From NCBI RefSeq assembly GCF_016864575.1, contig NZ_CP044125.1:1116001-1180000 (forward strand): a DNA stretch of 64,000 nucleotides. The letters are read 5' to 3'. A program made the position numbers and the translations under genes. The DNA comes from Rhizobium sp. BG4. GTDB taxonomy: Bacteria; Pseudomonadota; Alphaproteobacteria; Rhizobiales; Rhizobiaceae. Positions 1 to 7,868 of this stretch are shown here, piece after piece (within the stretch, counting starts at the first letter, position 1; each line of letters opens with the position of its first letter). The notes under the pieces are model-generated. The model was not told where the DNA came from. It saw only the letters and a program-made list of their open reading frames with translations, and ran no database searches.

Positions 1-560
1 TATTCCTTCTCGCGTTCGCTCATGACGGCAGCGCGCGTCAGGCGGACGAAGTGCGGCTGGTTGACGATCGAGATGGCGATCATCGCGTTGGTCAGGCCCG
101 GGCCGAGAACCGCGACCAGCACCAGGGCGAGCAGCAGCGACGGGAAGGCCAGGATGATGTCCATCAGGCGCATGATGACGATGTCGACGCGGCCGCGGAA
201 ATAACCGGCAACGAGACCGATCAAAACGCCGGCAACGACCGAGAGCGTGACGACGACGACGCCGATGAACAGCGAGAAGCGCGCGCCATAGATCAGACGC
301 GACAGGATATCGCGGCCGACGGCATCGGTGCCGAGCGGATAGGAGAAGCTGCCGCCGTCCATCCAGAACGGCACCGACAGCAGAAGCTGGCGGTTCTGCT
401 CGTCAGGCGCATGCGGGGCGACAATTGGCGCGCCGATGGCGATGACGAGGATCAGCAGGAAGATGAAGAGGCCGATGACGGCGCCCTTGTTTCGCGAGAA
501 ATAGTACCAGAACTCCGCGAGGGCGGATGGCTGGCCGGTTTTGGTAGATACCGTGCTCAT
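1..560 (-). CDS. dppC: dipeptide-type ABC transporter permease DppC (partial)
   Basis: Inner-membrane permease, second of the pair in a peptide (dipeptide/haem-type) ABC importer. The window edge removes the C-terminal part, leaving about 186 residues. The protein starts MSTVSTKTG, has a first membrane helix near residues 28-48 (VIGLFIFLLILVIAIGAPIVAP), then the GTDAVGRDILSRLIYGARFS segment and two further helices, as expected of the OppC/DppC family. The start is nine bases past the dppB stop, so the two are cotranscribed. Family assignment is strong; the exact substrate cannot be read from the permease. Confidence 0.9.
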   Translation of the reverse strand, partial: MSTVSTKTGQPSALAEFWYYFSRNKGAVIGLFIFLLILVIAIGAPIVAPHAPDEQNRQLLLSVPFWMDGGSFSYPLGTDAVGRDILSRLIYGARFSLFIGVVVVTLSVVAGVLIGLVAGYFRGRVDIVIMRLMDIILAFPSLLLALVLVAVLGPGLTNAMIAISIVNQPHFVRLTRAAVMSEREKE

Positions 561-569
561 GGGCCGCTC

Positions 570-1574
570 CTAGTGACGAATACGCGGGTTGATAAGGCCA
601 TAGGTGACGTCGACAAGCAGATTGACCAGCATGATGATGCCGGCGATCAGCAGAAGACCACCCTGGACGACCGCATAGTCACGCTTGAAGACCGCATCGA
701 CCATCCACTTGCCGATACCCGGCCAGGAGAAGATCGTCTCGGTCAGGATCGCGCCTGCGAGCAGCACGCCGACCTGAAGACCGATGGTCGTGATGACCGG
801 GATCATGGCATTGCGCAGCGCGTGGACGCCGACGACACGCAGGGGCTTCAGACCCTTGGAGCGGGCGGTGCGCACATAGTCCTCACCCAGCACTTCGAGC
901 ATCGCCGAGCGCGTCTGGCGCGCGATGACGGCCAGCGGAATGGTGGCGAGAACGATGGTCGGCAGGATGAGATAGCTGACGGCGGACTTGAAGGCGCCGG
1001 CCTGGCCGGACAGCAGACTGTCGATCAGCATGAAGCCGGTGACCGGCTTGAAGAAATACATCAGCGAGATGCGGCCCGAAACGGGCGTCCAGCCGAGATA
1101 GCCGGAGAAGAAGATGACGAGCAGCAGGCCCCACCAGAAGATCGGCATCGAATAGCCGATAAGGGCAACGCCCATCACACTCTGGTCGAACCAGGTCCCT
1201 CGCTTGACCGCTGCAAAGACGCCGGCGGGAATGCCGAGCAGAGCCGCCAGGATGATGGCGCAGAGCGACAGTTCCAGCGTAGCCGGGAAGAGCGTGAAGA
1301 ATTCGCCGAGAACCGGGCGCTTGGTGACGATCGAGGTTCCGAGATCGCCGTGCAAGACCTTACCCAGGTAATCGAAATACTGCACATACATCGGCCTGTC
1401 GAAGCCGAGATCATGCATGATCTGGGCGTGACGTTCAGGCGCCATGACTCGTTCGCCCGACAACAACATGACGGGGTCGCCCGGAAGCAGGCGGATGAAC
1501 GAAAAGGCGATGAGCGAAACGCCGAGGAACGTTGGGATCAGCACCGCGAGGCGGCCGATGAAAAAACGTAACAT
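570..1574 (-). CDS. dppB: dipeptide-type ABC transporter permease DppB
   Basis: 334-residue inner-membrane permease of a peptide ABC importer, usual length for DppB/OppB. It opens MLRFFIGRLAVLIPTFLGVS, the typical first helix, followed by the conserved RLLPGDPV stretch. The permease signature for ATPase contact lies near DYVRTARSKGLKPLRVVGVHALRNA, and the protein ends in two helices and NPRIRH. It sits between the binding-protein gene dppA (88 bases upstream, with a hairpin between them) and dppC (9 bases downstream). ATPase genes, if present, lie beyond the window edge. Confidence 0.93.
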   Translation of the reverse strand: MLRFFIGRLAVLIPTFLGVSLIAFSFIRLLPGDPVMLLSGERVMAPERHAQIMHDLGFDRPMYVQYFDYLGKVLHGDLGTSIVTKRPVLGEFFTLFPATLELSLCAIILAALLGIPAGVFAAVKRGTWFDQSVMGVALIGYSMPIFWWGLLLVIFFSGYLGWTPVSGRISLMYFFKPVTGFMLIDSLLSGQAGAFKSAVSYLILPTIVLATIPLAVIARQTRSAMLEVLGEDYVRTARSKGLKPLRVVGVHALRNAMIPVITTIGLQVGVLLAGAILTETIFSWPGIGKWMVDAVFKRDYAVVQGGLLLIAGIIMLVNLLVDVTYGLINPRIRH

Positions 1575-1593
1575 GGCAGGTGTCCAATAGTTT

Positions 1594-1622
1594 CCGGCGG
1601 TCAGGATGATCCTGACCGCCGG
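1594..1622 (-). promoter_or_regulatory. intercistronic hairpin between dppA and dppB
   Basis: A perfect 12-bp inverted repeat, CCGGCGGTCAGG, five-base loop, CCTGACCGCCGG, fills the gap between the dppA stop and the dppB start. No T-run follows on the minus strand, so it does not look like a full intrinsic terminator. Hairpins at this place in binding-protein-dependent operons are known to stabilise the upstream mRNA or cause partial termination, giving more binding protein than permease. That role is inferred here. Confidence 0.7.
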
Positions 1623-1661
1623 CCAAGCCCGGCTCTCGCCGGACAGTTTACAGATTTTCTA

Positions 1662-3257
1662 TTATTCGGAAATGTCCACGCCGTCGAAGCGGTGGATACC
1701 GAGCGGGTCCATGTGGAAGCCCGTGACCTTCTTGCTCATCGGAACGAAGACGACCGAGTGGTCGATCGTTGCCCAAGGAGCTTCCTTCTTGAAGATCAGC
1801 TGAGCCTGCTCATAGAGCTTGGTGCGTTCTGCGACGTCGGCCGTCTGCTTGGCCTTCTTCATCAGATCGTCATAGTCCTTGTTGCACCACTGAGCGCGGT
1901 TGTTACCGCCAACAGCCGTGCAGCCGAGCAGCGTGTCCATGAAGTTATCCGGGTCGCCGTTGTCGCCGGTCCAGCCGAGGATGACGGCGCCATCGCGCTT
2001 CACGTCGGAGGAGAGCTTCAGGTATTCGGCCCATTCATGGGTAACGATTTCGACCTTGACGCCAACCTTGGCGAAGTCGGCCTGCATCAGTTCAGCTGCG
2101 CGGCGTGCGTTCAGCATGTACGGACGCGAAACCGGCATTGCCCAGATCTTCATCGAAAGATCCTTGATGCCTGCAGCTTCAAGAGCCTTCTTCGAGCCTT
2201 CCGGATCGTACTTGTCGTCAACGACGGCATCATTGTACGACCACATTGTCGGCGGGATCGGGTTCTTGGCAACGGTGGCGGCGCCCTGGAAGACGGCGTC
2301 AACGATAGCCTGCTTGTTGATCGCCATGTTCAGCGCGCGGCGGACTTCCGGCTTGTCGAAGGGAGCCATCTGCGTGTTGTAGGCGAGGAAGCCGATGTTG
2401 AGGCCCGGCTGTTCGGCAACGGTGAGATTCTCGTCCTTCTTCAGCTCGGAAACGTCAGCAGCGTTCGGATAAGGAACGATGTGGCATTCGCCAGCCTTCA
2501 GCTTCTGGGCGCGGACCGAAGCGTCCGTGGTGATCGCGAATACGAGATCGTCGATCTTTTCCTTGCCCTTGAAGTAGGTTTCGTTGGCCTTGTAGCGGAT
2601 GACGGCATCCGGCTGGTAGGCAACGAAGGTGAACGGACCGGTGCCGAGCGGCTGCTGGTTAAGCTGAGCCATCTTGCCGTCAGCTGCGAGCTTGTCGGCA
2701 TATTCCTTGGAAACGATCGATGCAAAGTCCATGGCGAGGTCGGCCAGGAACGGAGCTTCCGGACGGTTCAGCGTGAACTTGACCGTCAGGTCGTCAACCT
2801 TTTCGATCGACTTGACGAGATCCGGGAAGCCCATGCCGGCAGCGTATTCGTAAGAACCGCCTTCAACATACTTGTTCCACGGATTGTCGGCGCGCAGCTG
2901 GCGCTCGAACGAGAAAACGACGTCATCGGCCGTCAGGTCACGCGTCGGCGTGAAGAAGTCGGTCGTCTGGAACTTTACGCCCGGATGCAGCTTGAAAGTG
3001 TATTCCTTGCCGTCGTCCGAAACGGTCCAGCTGTCGGCAACGCCGGGCTCGATCTCCGTACCGCCGTGCTTGAATTCGACGAGGCGGCTGTAAACCGTAC
3101 GCGAGGAAGCGTCAAAGGTCGTGCCTGCGGTGTAGAGGCTCGGATCGAAGCCTTCCGGCGATCCCTCAGAGCAGTAGACAAGCGTCTTGGAGTAGGCGGC
3201 GGTGGCCATGACCGAAGCCAGGGCTGTCGCTGCCAGCAGGACAGAGAACTTTTTCAT
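1662..3257 (-). CDS. dppA: periplasmic dipeptide-binding protein DppA
   Basis: Extracytoplasmic solute-binding protein (SBP family 5) of 531 residues that delivers peptides, possibly haem, to DppBC. The start chosen is MKKFSVLLAATALASVMATAAYS, a clear signal peptide preceded by GGGAAA; an upstream in-frame extension to 3581 has no such support. After cleavage the mature protein begins KTLVYCSEGSPEGFDPSLYT, typical of DppA. The C-terminal part carries GWTGDNGDPDNFMDTLLGC, a family hallmark. First gene of the dppABC operon. RirA, encoded just upstream, may place this locus in an iron/haem context, but no operator was identified. Confidence 0.93.
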   Translation of the reverse strand: MKKFSVLLAATALASVMATAAYSKTLVYCSEGSPEGFDPSLYTAGTTFDASSRTVYSRLVEFKHGGTEIEPGVADSWTVSDDGKEYTFKLHPGVKFQTTDFFTPTRDLTADDVVFSFERQLRADNPWNKYVEGGSYEYAAGMGFPDLVKSIEKVDDLTVKFTLNRPEAPFLADLAMDFASIVSKEYADKLAADGKMAQLNQQPLGTGPFTFVAYQPDAVIRYKANETYFKGKEKIDDLVFAITTDASVRAQKLKAGECHIVPYPNAADVSELKKDENLTVAEQPGLNIGFLAYNTQMAPFDKPEVRRALNMAINKQAIVDAVFQGAATVAKNPIPPTMWSYNDAVVDDKYDPEGSKKALEAAGIKDLSMKIWAMPVSRPYMLNARRAAELMQADFAKVGVKVEIVTHEWAEYLKLSSDVKRDGAVILGWTGDNGDPDNFMDTLLGCTAVGGNNRAQWCNKDYDDLMKKAKQTADVAERTKLYEQAQLIFKKEAPWATIDHSVVFVPMSKKVTGFHMDPLGIHRFDGVDISE

Positions 3258-3380
3258 GATGTTGTTTCCCAGGTTTGTTCTTTTTGATCTTTGGAGATCG
3301 GCGCTAGTTATCCCGATCGGCGGGCCGATGGAACGACATTTATTTGCTGAAAGCAACGCCATCCGCAGAAAATTTTTCCG

Positions 3381-3409
3381 TAAAAGCAACTTTAGAAATT
3401 TTCGGTCAA
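3381..3409 (-). promoter_or_regulatory. possible dppA promoter in the rirA-dppA gap
   Basis: The 347-base stretch between rirA and dppA is AT-rich next to the dppA side and holds the rirA terminator on the other. On the minus strand TTGACC (3404-3409) is followed 17 bases later by CTTTTA (3381-3386), an acceptable -35 but weak -10 for a rhizobial sigma-70 promoter. Nothing else gene-like is visible in the gap. Confidence 0.35.
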
Positions 3410-3546
3410 AAATAGGCCCAAATTTGCAAGATTGAGGCACATTCGCCCGCGATTCTGTCGCATTTGGTATAATTTCGCGTCTCTCGACGGCATTGAAAGC
3501 GGTTTCAAGAGGCTGTGATATATCAACAAGACGTGACCGGAAACGA

Positions 3547-3579
3547 GAAACCGCAGCTACCGGGAGTAGCTGCGGTTTC
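3547..3579 (-). terminator. rirA terminator
   Basis: Perfect 13-bp inverted repeat GAAACCGCAGCTA, seven-base loop, TAGCTGCGGTTTC, beginning 26 bases after the rirA stop. The arm ends in TTTC on both strands, so it can act as an intrinsic terminator for rirA and insulate dppA. Confidence 0.75.
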
Positions 3580-3604
3580 ATGACGATTTTCGACTATTCC
3601 AATA

Positions 3605-4084
3605 TTAGGCAGCCGGAGCGGGTATCGCAGGCTTGCGAAAAGCCTGGTCGCCGGTGAGGCCGAGCAGGAAGTTGATCTGCGGGCGGGCCTTCACGAGGTC
3701 GTCGATGGAATATTCGGTCAGCACATCGAAGAAGGCGTTCAGCGCCTTGCGCAGTGCCGAGTTCAGACCGCAGCTATCGACGAGCGGGCACTCGACCGCG
3801 CCATCTTCAAAGCACTCGGCCATTGCGAAGCTGTCTTCGGTAACGCGCACGACATCGAACAGGCTGATATCGGTTGCCGGCTTGCCAAGGCGCACGCCGC
3901 CATTGCGGCCACGAACGGTTTCGACGAGACCCGCCTTGTTCAGCGGCTGCAGGATCTTGAAAAGGAAAAGCTCGGAAACACCATATGCCTTGGCGATTTC
4001 GGGGATCCGGCTCAGATGTCCTTCATTGGCAGCGCAATACATCAACATGCGAACCGCATAGTTGGTCTGCTTCGTCAATCGCAT
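3605..4084 (-). CDS. rirA: iron-responsive Rrf2-family regulator RirA
   Basis: 159-residue Rrf2-type winged-helix regulator, the rhizobial iron regulator that uses an iron-sulfur cluster to repress iron uptake genes when iron is plentiful. The start MRLTKQTNYAVRMLMYCAAN follows AGGAG at good spacing; a longer in-frame extension to 4171 lacks a site. The DNA-binding region spans about residues 1-60. Three cysteines at 91, 99 and 105 (AECFEDGAVECPLVDSCG) match the cluster ligands known for RirA and IscR-type proteins. It is monocistronic, with terminators on both sides. Confidence 0.95.
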   Translation of the reverse strand: MRLTKQTNYAVRMLMYCAANEGHLSRIPEIAKAYGVSELFLFKILQPLNKAGLVETVRGRNGGVRLGKPATDISLFDVVRVTEDSFAMAECFEDGAVECPLVDSCGLNSALRKALNAFFDVLTEYSIDDLVKARPQINFLLGLTGDQAFRKPAIPAPAA

Positions 4085-4205
4085 GCCGTTCTCCTGACTC
4101 GATAGGGGCTGAAGCCTATATAGTGGCTTTGATAGTTTTGAACAATTCCAAAATATGAAAATCGGAGTCACGTTTATGCGGCCCCTCGCCGCATAGCGTC
4201 AAACG

Positions 4206-4234
4206 AAAAACGGGCCCCGCCGGGAGCCCGTTTT
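4206..4234 (-). terminator. mmsA terminator
   Basis: Stem AAAACGGGC / GCCCGTTTT with a GC-rich ten-base loop, 24 bases after the mmsA stop, followed on the minus strand by a run of five T. A typical intrinsic terminator separating mmsA from rirA. Confidence 0.8.
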
Positions 4235-4257
4235 CCTGATCCTATAATGAAGATCGC

Positions 4258-5754
4258 TTACTTCATCGTCGGCATGACGAACTCGGCGCCATCCTTGATG
4301 CCCGACGGCCAGCGGCTGGTCACGGTCTTGGTGCGGGTCCAGAACTTGATCGAGTCGGTGCCGTGCTGGTTGAGATCGCCGAAGGACGAAGACTTCCAGC
4401 CGCCGAAGGAGTGGTAGGCGAGCGGAACCGGGATCGGAACGTTGACGCCGACCATGCCGATATTGATGCGCGAGGCGAAGTCGCGGGCCGCATCGCCGTC
4501 ACGGGTATAGATCGCGACGCCGTTGCCATATTCATGCTTCATCGGCAGTTCGAGGGCTTCCTCGTAGTTCTTGGCACGGACGACCGAAAGGACCGGTCCG
4601 AAGATTTCGGTCTTGTAGATGTCCATATCGGGCGTGACGTTGTCGAACAGGCAGCCGCCGACGAAATAGCCGTCTTCATAGCCCTGGAGCTTGAAGTCGC
4701 GACCGTCGACGACGAGCTTTGCGCCTTCATCGACACCCTTGTTGATCAGGCCCATGATGCGCGCCTGGGCTTCCTTGGTGACAACCGGGCCCATGTCCGC
4801 CTTGTCGTCGGTATAGGGACCGATGCGCAGCGACTCGACCATCGGGGTCAGCTTGGCGATCAGGCGGTTGGCGGTTTCCTCGCCGACCGGAACGGCAACC
4901 GAGATCGCCATGCAGCGCTCGCCGGCAGAGCCGTAGCCCGCGCCCATCAGCGCGTTGGCAGCCTGATCGAGATCGGCATCCGGCATGATGATCATGTGGT
5001 TCTTGGCGCCGCCGAAGCACTGGGCGCGCTTGCCGTTCTGGGCAGCTGTACCATAGACGTAACGGGCGATCGGCGTGGAGCCGACGAAGGAGACGGCCGA
5101 GATATCCGGATGCGTCAGGATCGCGTCGACCGCGCCCTTGTCGCCGTTGACGACGTTCAGGATGCCGGCAGGCAGGCCTGCTTCGATCATCAGTTCGGCA
5201 AGACGGATCGGAACGGACGGATCGCGCTCGGAGGGCTTCAGGATGAAGGCGTTGCCGCAGGCGATCGCCGGGGCGAACATCCACATCGGGATCATGGCCG
5301 GGAAGTTGAAGGGCGTGATGCCGGCGCCGATGCCGACGGCCTGGCGGATCGAATACATGTCGATATTCGGACCTGCGCCTTCGGTGAATTCGCTCTTGGC
5401 GAGATGCGGAATGCCGATGACGAATTCGCAGACTTCGAGGCCGCGAATGATATCGCCCTTGGAGTCTTCGATGGTCTTGCCATGTTCCTTGGAGAGCAGT
5501 TCGGCAAGCTCGTTCATGTTGTCATTGAGCAGCTGAACGAACTTCATGAACACGCGGGCGCGGCGCTGCGGGTTGGTGGCAGCCCACTTCGGCTGAGCAG
5601 CCTTGGCGCTCTGTACCGCTGCATCCATCTCGGCATCGCTGGCGAGCGCGACCGTTGCCTGAACTTCGCCGGTTGCCGGGTTATAGACGTTGCTCGTGCG
5701 GCCGCTGGTGCCTGCGACCTGCTTGCCGCCGATGAAATGTCCGATCTGACGCAT
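4258..5754 (-). CDS. mmsA: methylmalonate-semialdehyde dehydrogenase (CoA-acylating)
   Basis: 498-residue cytosolic aldehyde dehydrogenase that turns methylmalonate semialdehyde plus CoA and NAD into propionyl-CoA, in valine and myo-inositol breakdown (also called IolA). The start MRQIGHFIGG follows AGGAGGAG. The NAD-fold motif ITPFNFPAMIPMWMF is at about 147-160 and the catalytic Cys281 is in GERCMA. Where ordinary aldehyde dehydrogenases have the general-base Glu in ELGGKN, this protein has FGGAKNH, the hallmark of the CoA-dependent class. It lies between rirA and a divergent monooxygenase-like gene, and is transcribed alone. Confidence 0.94.
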   Translation of the reverse strand: MRQIGHFIGGKQVAGTSGRTSNVYNPATGEVQATVALASDAEMDAAVQSAKAAQPKWAATNPQRRARVFMKFVQLLNDNMNELAELLSKEHGKTIEDSKGDIIRGLEVCEFVIGIPHLAKSEFTEGAGPNIDMYSIRQAVGIGAGITPFNFPAMIPMWMFAPAIACGNAFILKPSERDPSVPIRLAELMIEAGLPAGILNVVNGDKGAVDAILTHPDISAVSFVGSTPIARYVYGTAAQNGKRAQCFGGAKNHMIIMPDADLDQAANALMGAGYGSAGERCMAISVAVPVGEETANRLIAKLTPMVESLRIGPYTDDKADMGPVVTKEAQARIMGLINKGVDEGAKLVVDGRDFKLQGYEDGYFVGGCLFDNVTPDMDIYKTEIFGPVLSVVRAKNYEEALELPMKHEYGNGVAIYTRDGDAARDFASRINIGMVGVNVPIPVPLAYHSFGGWKSSSFGDLNQHGTDSIKFWTRTKTVTSRWPSGIKDGAEFVMPTMK

Positions 5755-5800
5755 GAGAAGTGCTCCTCCTATTTTTTGGATGGCGAACAATCGCACTTCA

Positions 5801-5845
5801 ATTTGCACAAATCAATGAGCTAAGATAAGCAACCGTTGTGCATAA
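5801..5845. promoter_or_regulatory. TTGTGC-type repeats between mmsA and the 5925 gene
   Basis: The 170-base divergent gap holds ATTTGCACAAAT (5801-5812), palindromic apart from its central CA, and TTGTGCATAA (5836-5845). Both contain the half-site TTGTGC on one strand, which also occurs in the phasin promoter of this window. A regulator-binding function is inferred from symmetry and position only. Confidence 0.35.
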
Positions 5846-5924
5846 ATTATAGCGCGATGCGAAATACGGCCGAAGCGCCCGATGATCGGGCAAGCGGGCA
5901 AACTCAAGATAAGGCGATCCATCG

Positions 5925-6239
5925 ATGAGTGAAGACCGTGTCGTCAGAATGGCGGAAATCGAGATCGATATCAGGCATCTCGACGCCTACCGCGCGCTGC
6001 TTGCCGAGGAGATTTCGGCATCGGTCGCCTTCGAAGACGGCGTGCTGTCACTCAGTGCGGTCGCCGTCGTCGGTTCTCCGGAGAAGATCCGCATTCTGGA
6101 GGTCTATGCCAACCGGGAGGCCTATGAAGCGCATCTGCAGACGCCGCACTTCCTGAAATACAAGACCGGCACGGCCGGCATGGTCACATCGCTGACGCTT
6201 CTCGATGTCGAACCGATCATCATGTGCAGCAAGCCATGA
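5925..6239 (+). CDS. antibiotic-biosynthesis-monooxygenase-like (ABM) protein
   Basis: 104-residue protein whose sequence (MSEDRVVRMAEIEID... then EKIRILEVYANREAYEAHLQTPHFLKYK) fits the ABM fold, a dimeric ferredoxin-like barrel found in small quinol monooxygenases and haem-degrading enzymes. The pattern of a short strand, a helix with DAYRALL, a strand rich in small residues and the AYEAHLQTPHF helix is typical. Its stop overlaps the ATG of the next gene, a LysR regulator, by four bases (ATGA), so the two are probably translationally coupled. Substrate unknown. Confidence 0.75.
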   Translation: MSEDRVVRMAEIEIDIRHLDAYRALLAEEISASVAFEDGVLSLSAVAVVGSPEKIRILEVYANREAYEAHLQTPHFLKYKTGTAGMVTSLTLLDVEPIIMCSKP

Positions 6240-7117
6240 ACTGGGACGACGTTCGCATCTTCCTCGCCGTTGCCCGCACCGGGCAGATCCTTGCCGCCTC
6301 GAAGCGGCTGGGGCTGAACCATGCGACGCTGTCGCGGCGGTTGACTTCGCTGGAGGAAGCGCTGAAGACGCGCCTCTTCGTGCGCCGGACGAATGGCTGC
6401 GAGCTGACCGCCGAGGGCGAGATCTTCCTGGCTTCGGCGGAGCGGATGGAAACGGAGATGCTGGCGGCACAGGCCAACCTCGGCCGCACCGACACGGCGA
6501 TCGCTGGCACGGTGCGGATCGGCGCTCCCGATGGTTTCGGCGTCTCGTTCCTGGCGCCGCGCATGGGACGGCTGATCGAGCGCCATCCCGAACTGAAGAT
6601 CCAGCTGGTGCCGGTGCCCCGCTCCTTCTCGCTGTCGCAACGCGAGGCGGATATCGCCATCACACTGGAGCGGCCGGAACAAGGGCGGCTGGTTTCCGCC
6701 AAGCTCACCGATTACACGCTCGGTCTTTACGCCTCTCAGAGCTATGCCGACGCCAACGGCCTTCCTGCCGATGCCGAAGCGCTGAAGCAGCACCGCCGCA
6801 TCGGCTATGTCGAAGACCTGCTCTTTTCGCAATCGCTGAACTTCACCGGCGAAGTGATGCGCAACTGGGATGCCGCCTTCGAGATTTCATCCGCCACCGG
6901 GCAGACGGAAGCCGTGCTTTCCGGCGCCGGCATCGGCATCCTGCATGATTACATCGCGCGCCAGCACGACAAGCTGATCCGCATCCTGCCGGAAATCTCG
7001 ATCCGGCGGGCCTACTGGACGACGTTCCACGAGAGTGCGCGCGAACTGGTGCGCGTGCGCACCGTTTCCGATTTCCTGCAGGAGCTCGTCGCCGCCGACC
7101 GGCACATCTTTCTATAG
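6236..7117 (+). CDS. LysR-family transcriptional regulator
   Basis: 293-residue LysR regulator. The HTH is at residues 1-60 (MNWDDVRIFLAVARTG... LNHATLSRRLTSLEEAL), followed by the effector-binding domain starting near GTVRIGAPDGFGVSFLAPRM. I chose the ATG in the ATGA overlap with the ABM gene; a GTG at 6224 would add four residues. Being downstream of and coupled to the ABM-like gene, it may regulate that gene and the divergent mmsA, but nothing in the sequence proves it. The 3' end overlaps a small minus-strand gene by six bases. Confidence 0.88.
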   Translation: MNWDDVRIFLAVARTGQILAASKRLGLNHATLSRRLTSLEEALKTRLFVRRTNGCELTAEGEIFLASAERMETEMLAAQANLGRTDTAIAGTVRIGAPDGFGVSFLAPRMGRLIERHPELKIQLVPVPRSFSLSQREADIAITLERPEQGRLVSAKLTDYTLGLYASQSYADANGLPADAEALKQHRRIGYVEDLLFSQSLNFTGEVMRNWDAAFEISSATGQTEAVLSGAGIGILHDYIARQHDKLIRILPEISIRRAYWTTFHESARELVRVRTVSDFLQELVAADRHIFL

Positions 7118-7273
7118 AAGGTGCTTGGGCGGCTCCTCGTTTTCATCGGGATTGGGGTTCGGAGCCTCATCCGGAAGCCTGTCGGGCTCCGGCTCCTTGA
7201 TCGGCGGCTCCGGCTTCCAGCCGGGTCCCGGCATCGGCGGCTGATCGGGGATAGGTTCGTTCGGTACGGACAT
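7112..7273 (-). CDS. 53-residue proline-rich acidic protein
   Basis: Small gene encoding MSVPNEPIPDQPPMPGPGWK and continuing Pro/Glu/Asp-rich to PPKHLL. About a third of the residues are proline and there is no hydrophobic segment, so a disordered cytosolic protein is expected. AAGGAG lies at good spacing before the ATG, and the reading frame is open to a TAG that overlaps the LysR stop by six bases. It follows the DUF4174 gene by 29 bases on the same strand and is probably cotranscribed. Function unknown; I recall similar short proteins in Rhizobiaceae but cannot verify that here. Confidence 0.65.
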   Translation of the reverse strand: MSVPNEPIPDQPPMPGPGWKPEPPIKEPEPDRLPDEAPNPNPDENEEPPKHLL

Positions 7274-7302
7274 ATCCTGCTCCTTCCGTCTTGTTGGATT
7301 GT

Positions 7303-7740
7303 TCAGTTGTCCGGCTTCAGGGCCTCGGCGGCGCGCATCGGCATGCTGTCGATGATGGCGAACAGCTCGCCATTGCTGACGGGTTCGCTGACTTTCAGCT
7401 TCACCGTGCCGTCCTTGCCGATCAGCACGGCATGGAAATCTCCGGCATCGGGTGCGTCGAGTTCGGTGCGCAGTGCCTCCGCCGCGATCGGTTCGGCGGA
7501 ACCGAAGACCGGCTTGACGCTGTTGCCCGCGACTTTCAGGACGATCATGTCGCGCTCGTCGAGTGCCGGCCGGTCGGCCAGCAACTGGTTCTCCTGACGC
7601 GCGGCGCGACTGTTATCCCTGTCGGAGAAAATCACGAAGACGCGGTTCTTCCACTGGAACTGCTCGAGGCTGGCGATTGCCGCATAGGCGACATTCGTCT
7701 CGTCCACCTTGGTCGCACCGTATAGAAGCGTCTTCGACAT
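7303..7740 (-). CDS. DUF4174-like protein
   Basis: 145-residue protein with EQFQWKNRVFVIFSDRDNS, the sequence pattern of the DUF4174 family, a thioredoxin-like-fold group of unknown role, and a second conserved piece GDFHAVLIGKDGTVKLKVSEPVSNGELFAIIDSMPMR. The start MSKTLLYGATKVDE follows AGGAG; a six-residue longer version has no site. No signal peptide and no CxxC motif are visible, so thiol redox activity is unlikely. Probably in an operon with the 53-residue protein downstream. Confidence 0.7.
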   Translation of the reverse strand: MSKTLLYGATKVDETNVAYAAIASLEQFQWKNRVFVIFSDRDNSRAARQENQLLADRPALDERDMIVLKVAGNSVKPVFGSAEPIAAEALRTELDAPDAGDFHAVLIGKDGTVKLKVSEPVSNGELFAIIDSMPMRAAEALKPDN

Positions 7741-7819
7741 TCCCGTTCTCCTGTCCACGGATAGAACGGCTGGAGGGAACCGGGAGTTCCATGATTACCG
7801 GGAACGAGGTCCTGAAACG

Positions 7820-7850
7820 AAAAAAGCCGGTCAGATCGACCGGCTCTTTT
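7820..7850 (-). terminator. terminator of the HTH gene
   Basis: Eight-base-pair stem AGCCGGTC / GACCGGCT with an AGATC loop and, on the minus strand, a following run of T. It lies just downstream of the small HTH gene and upstream of the DUF4174 gene; the other strand also ends in TTTT. Confidence 0.8.
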
Positions 7851-7868
7851 GGTTCGCCCTGAAGGCAA

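Noticed and set aside
51..1571. Long plus-strand open frame of 506 codons over dppB/dppC
   Set aside because: It is the antisense shadow of the dpp permease genes: Asp/Arg/Gln-rich low-complexity product typical of reverse frames in GC-rich DNA.
1692..3287. 531-codon plus-strand open frame opposite dppA
   Set aside because: Antisense shadow. dppA has a signal peptide, ribosome site and family motifs; the opposite frame has none.
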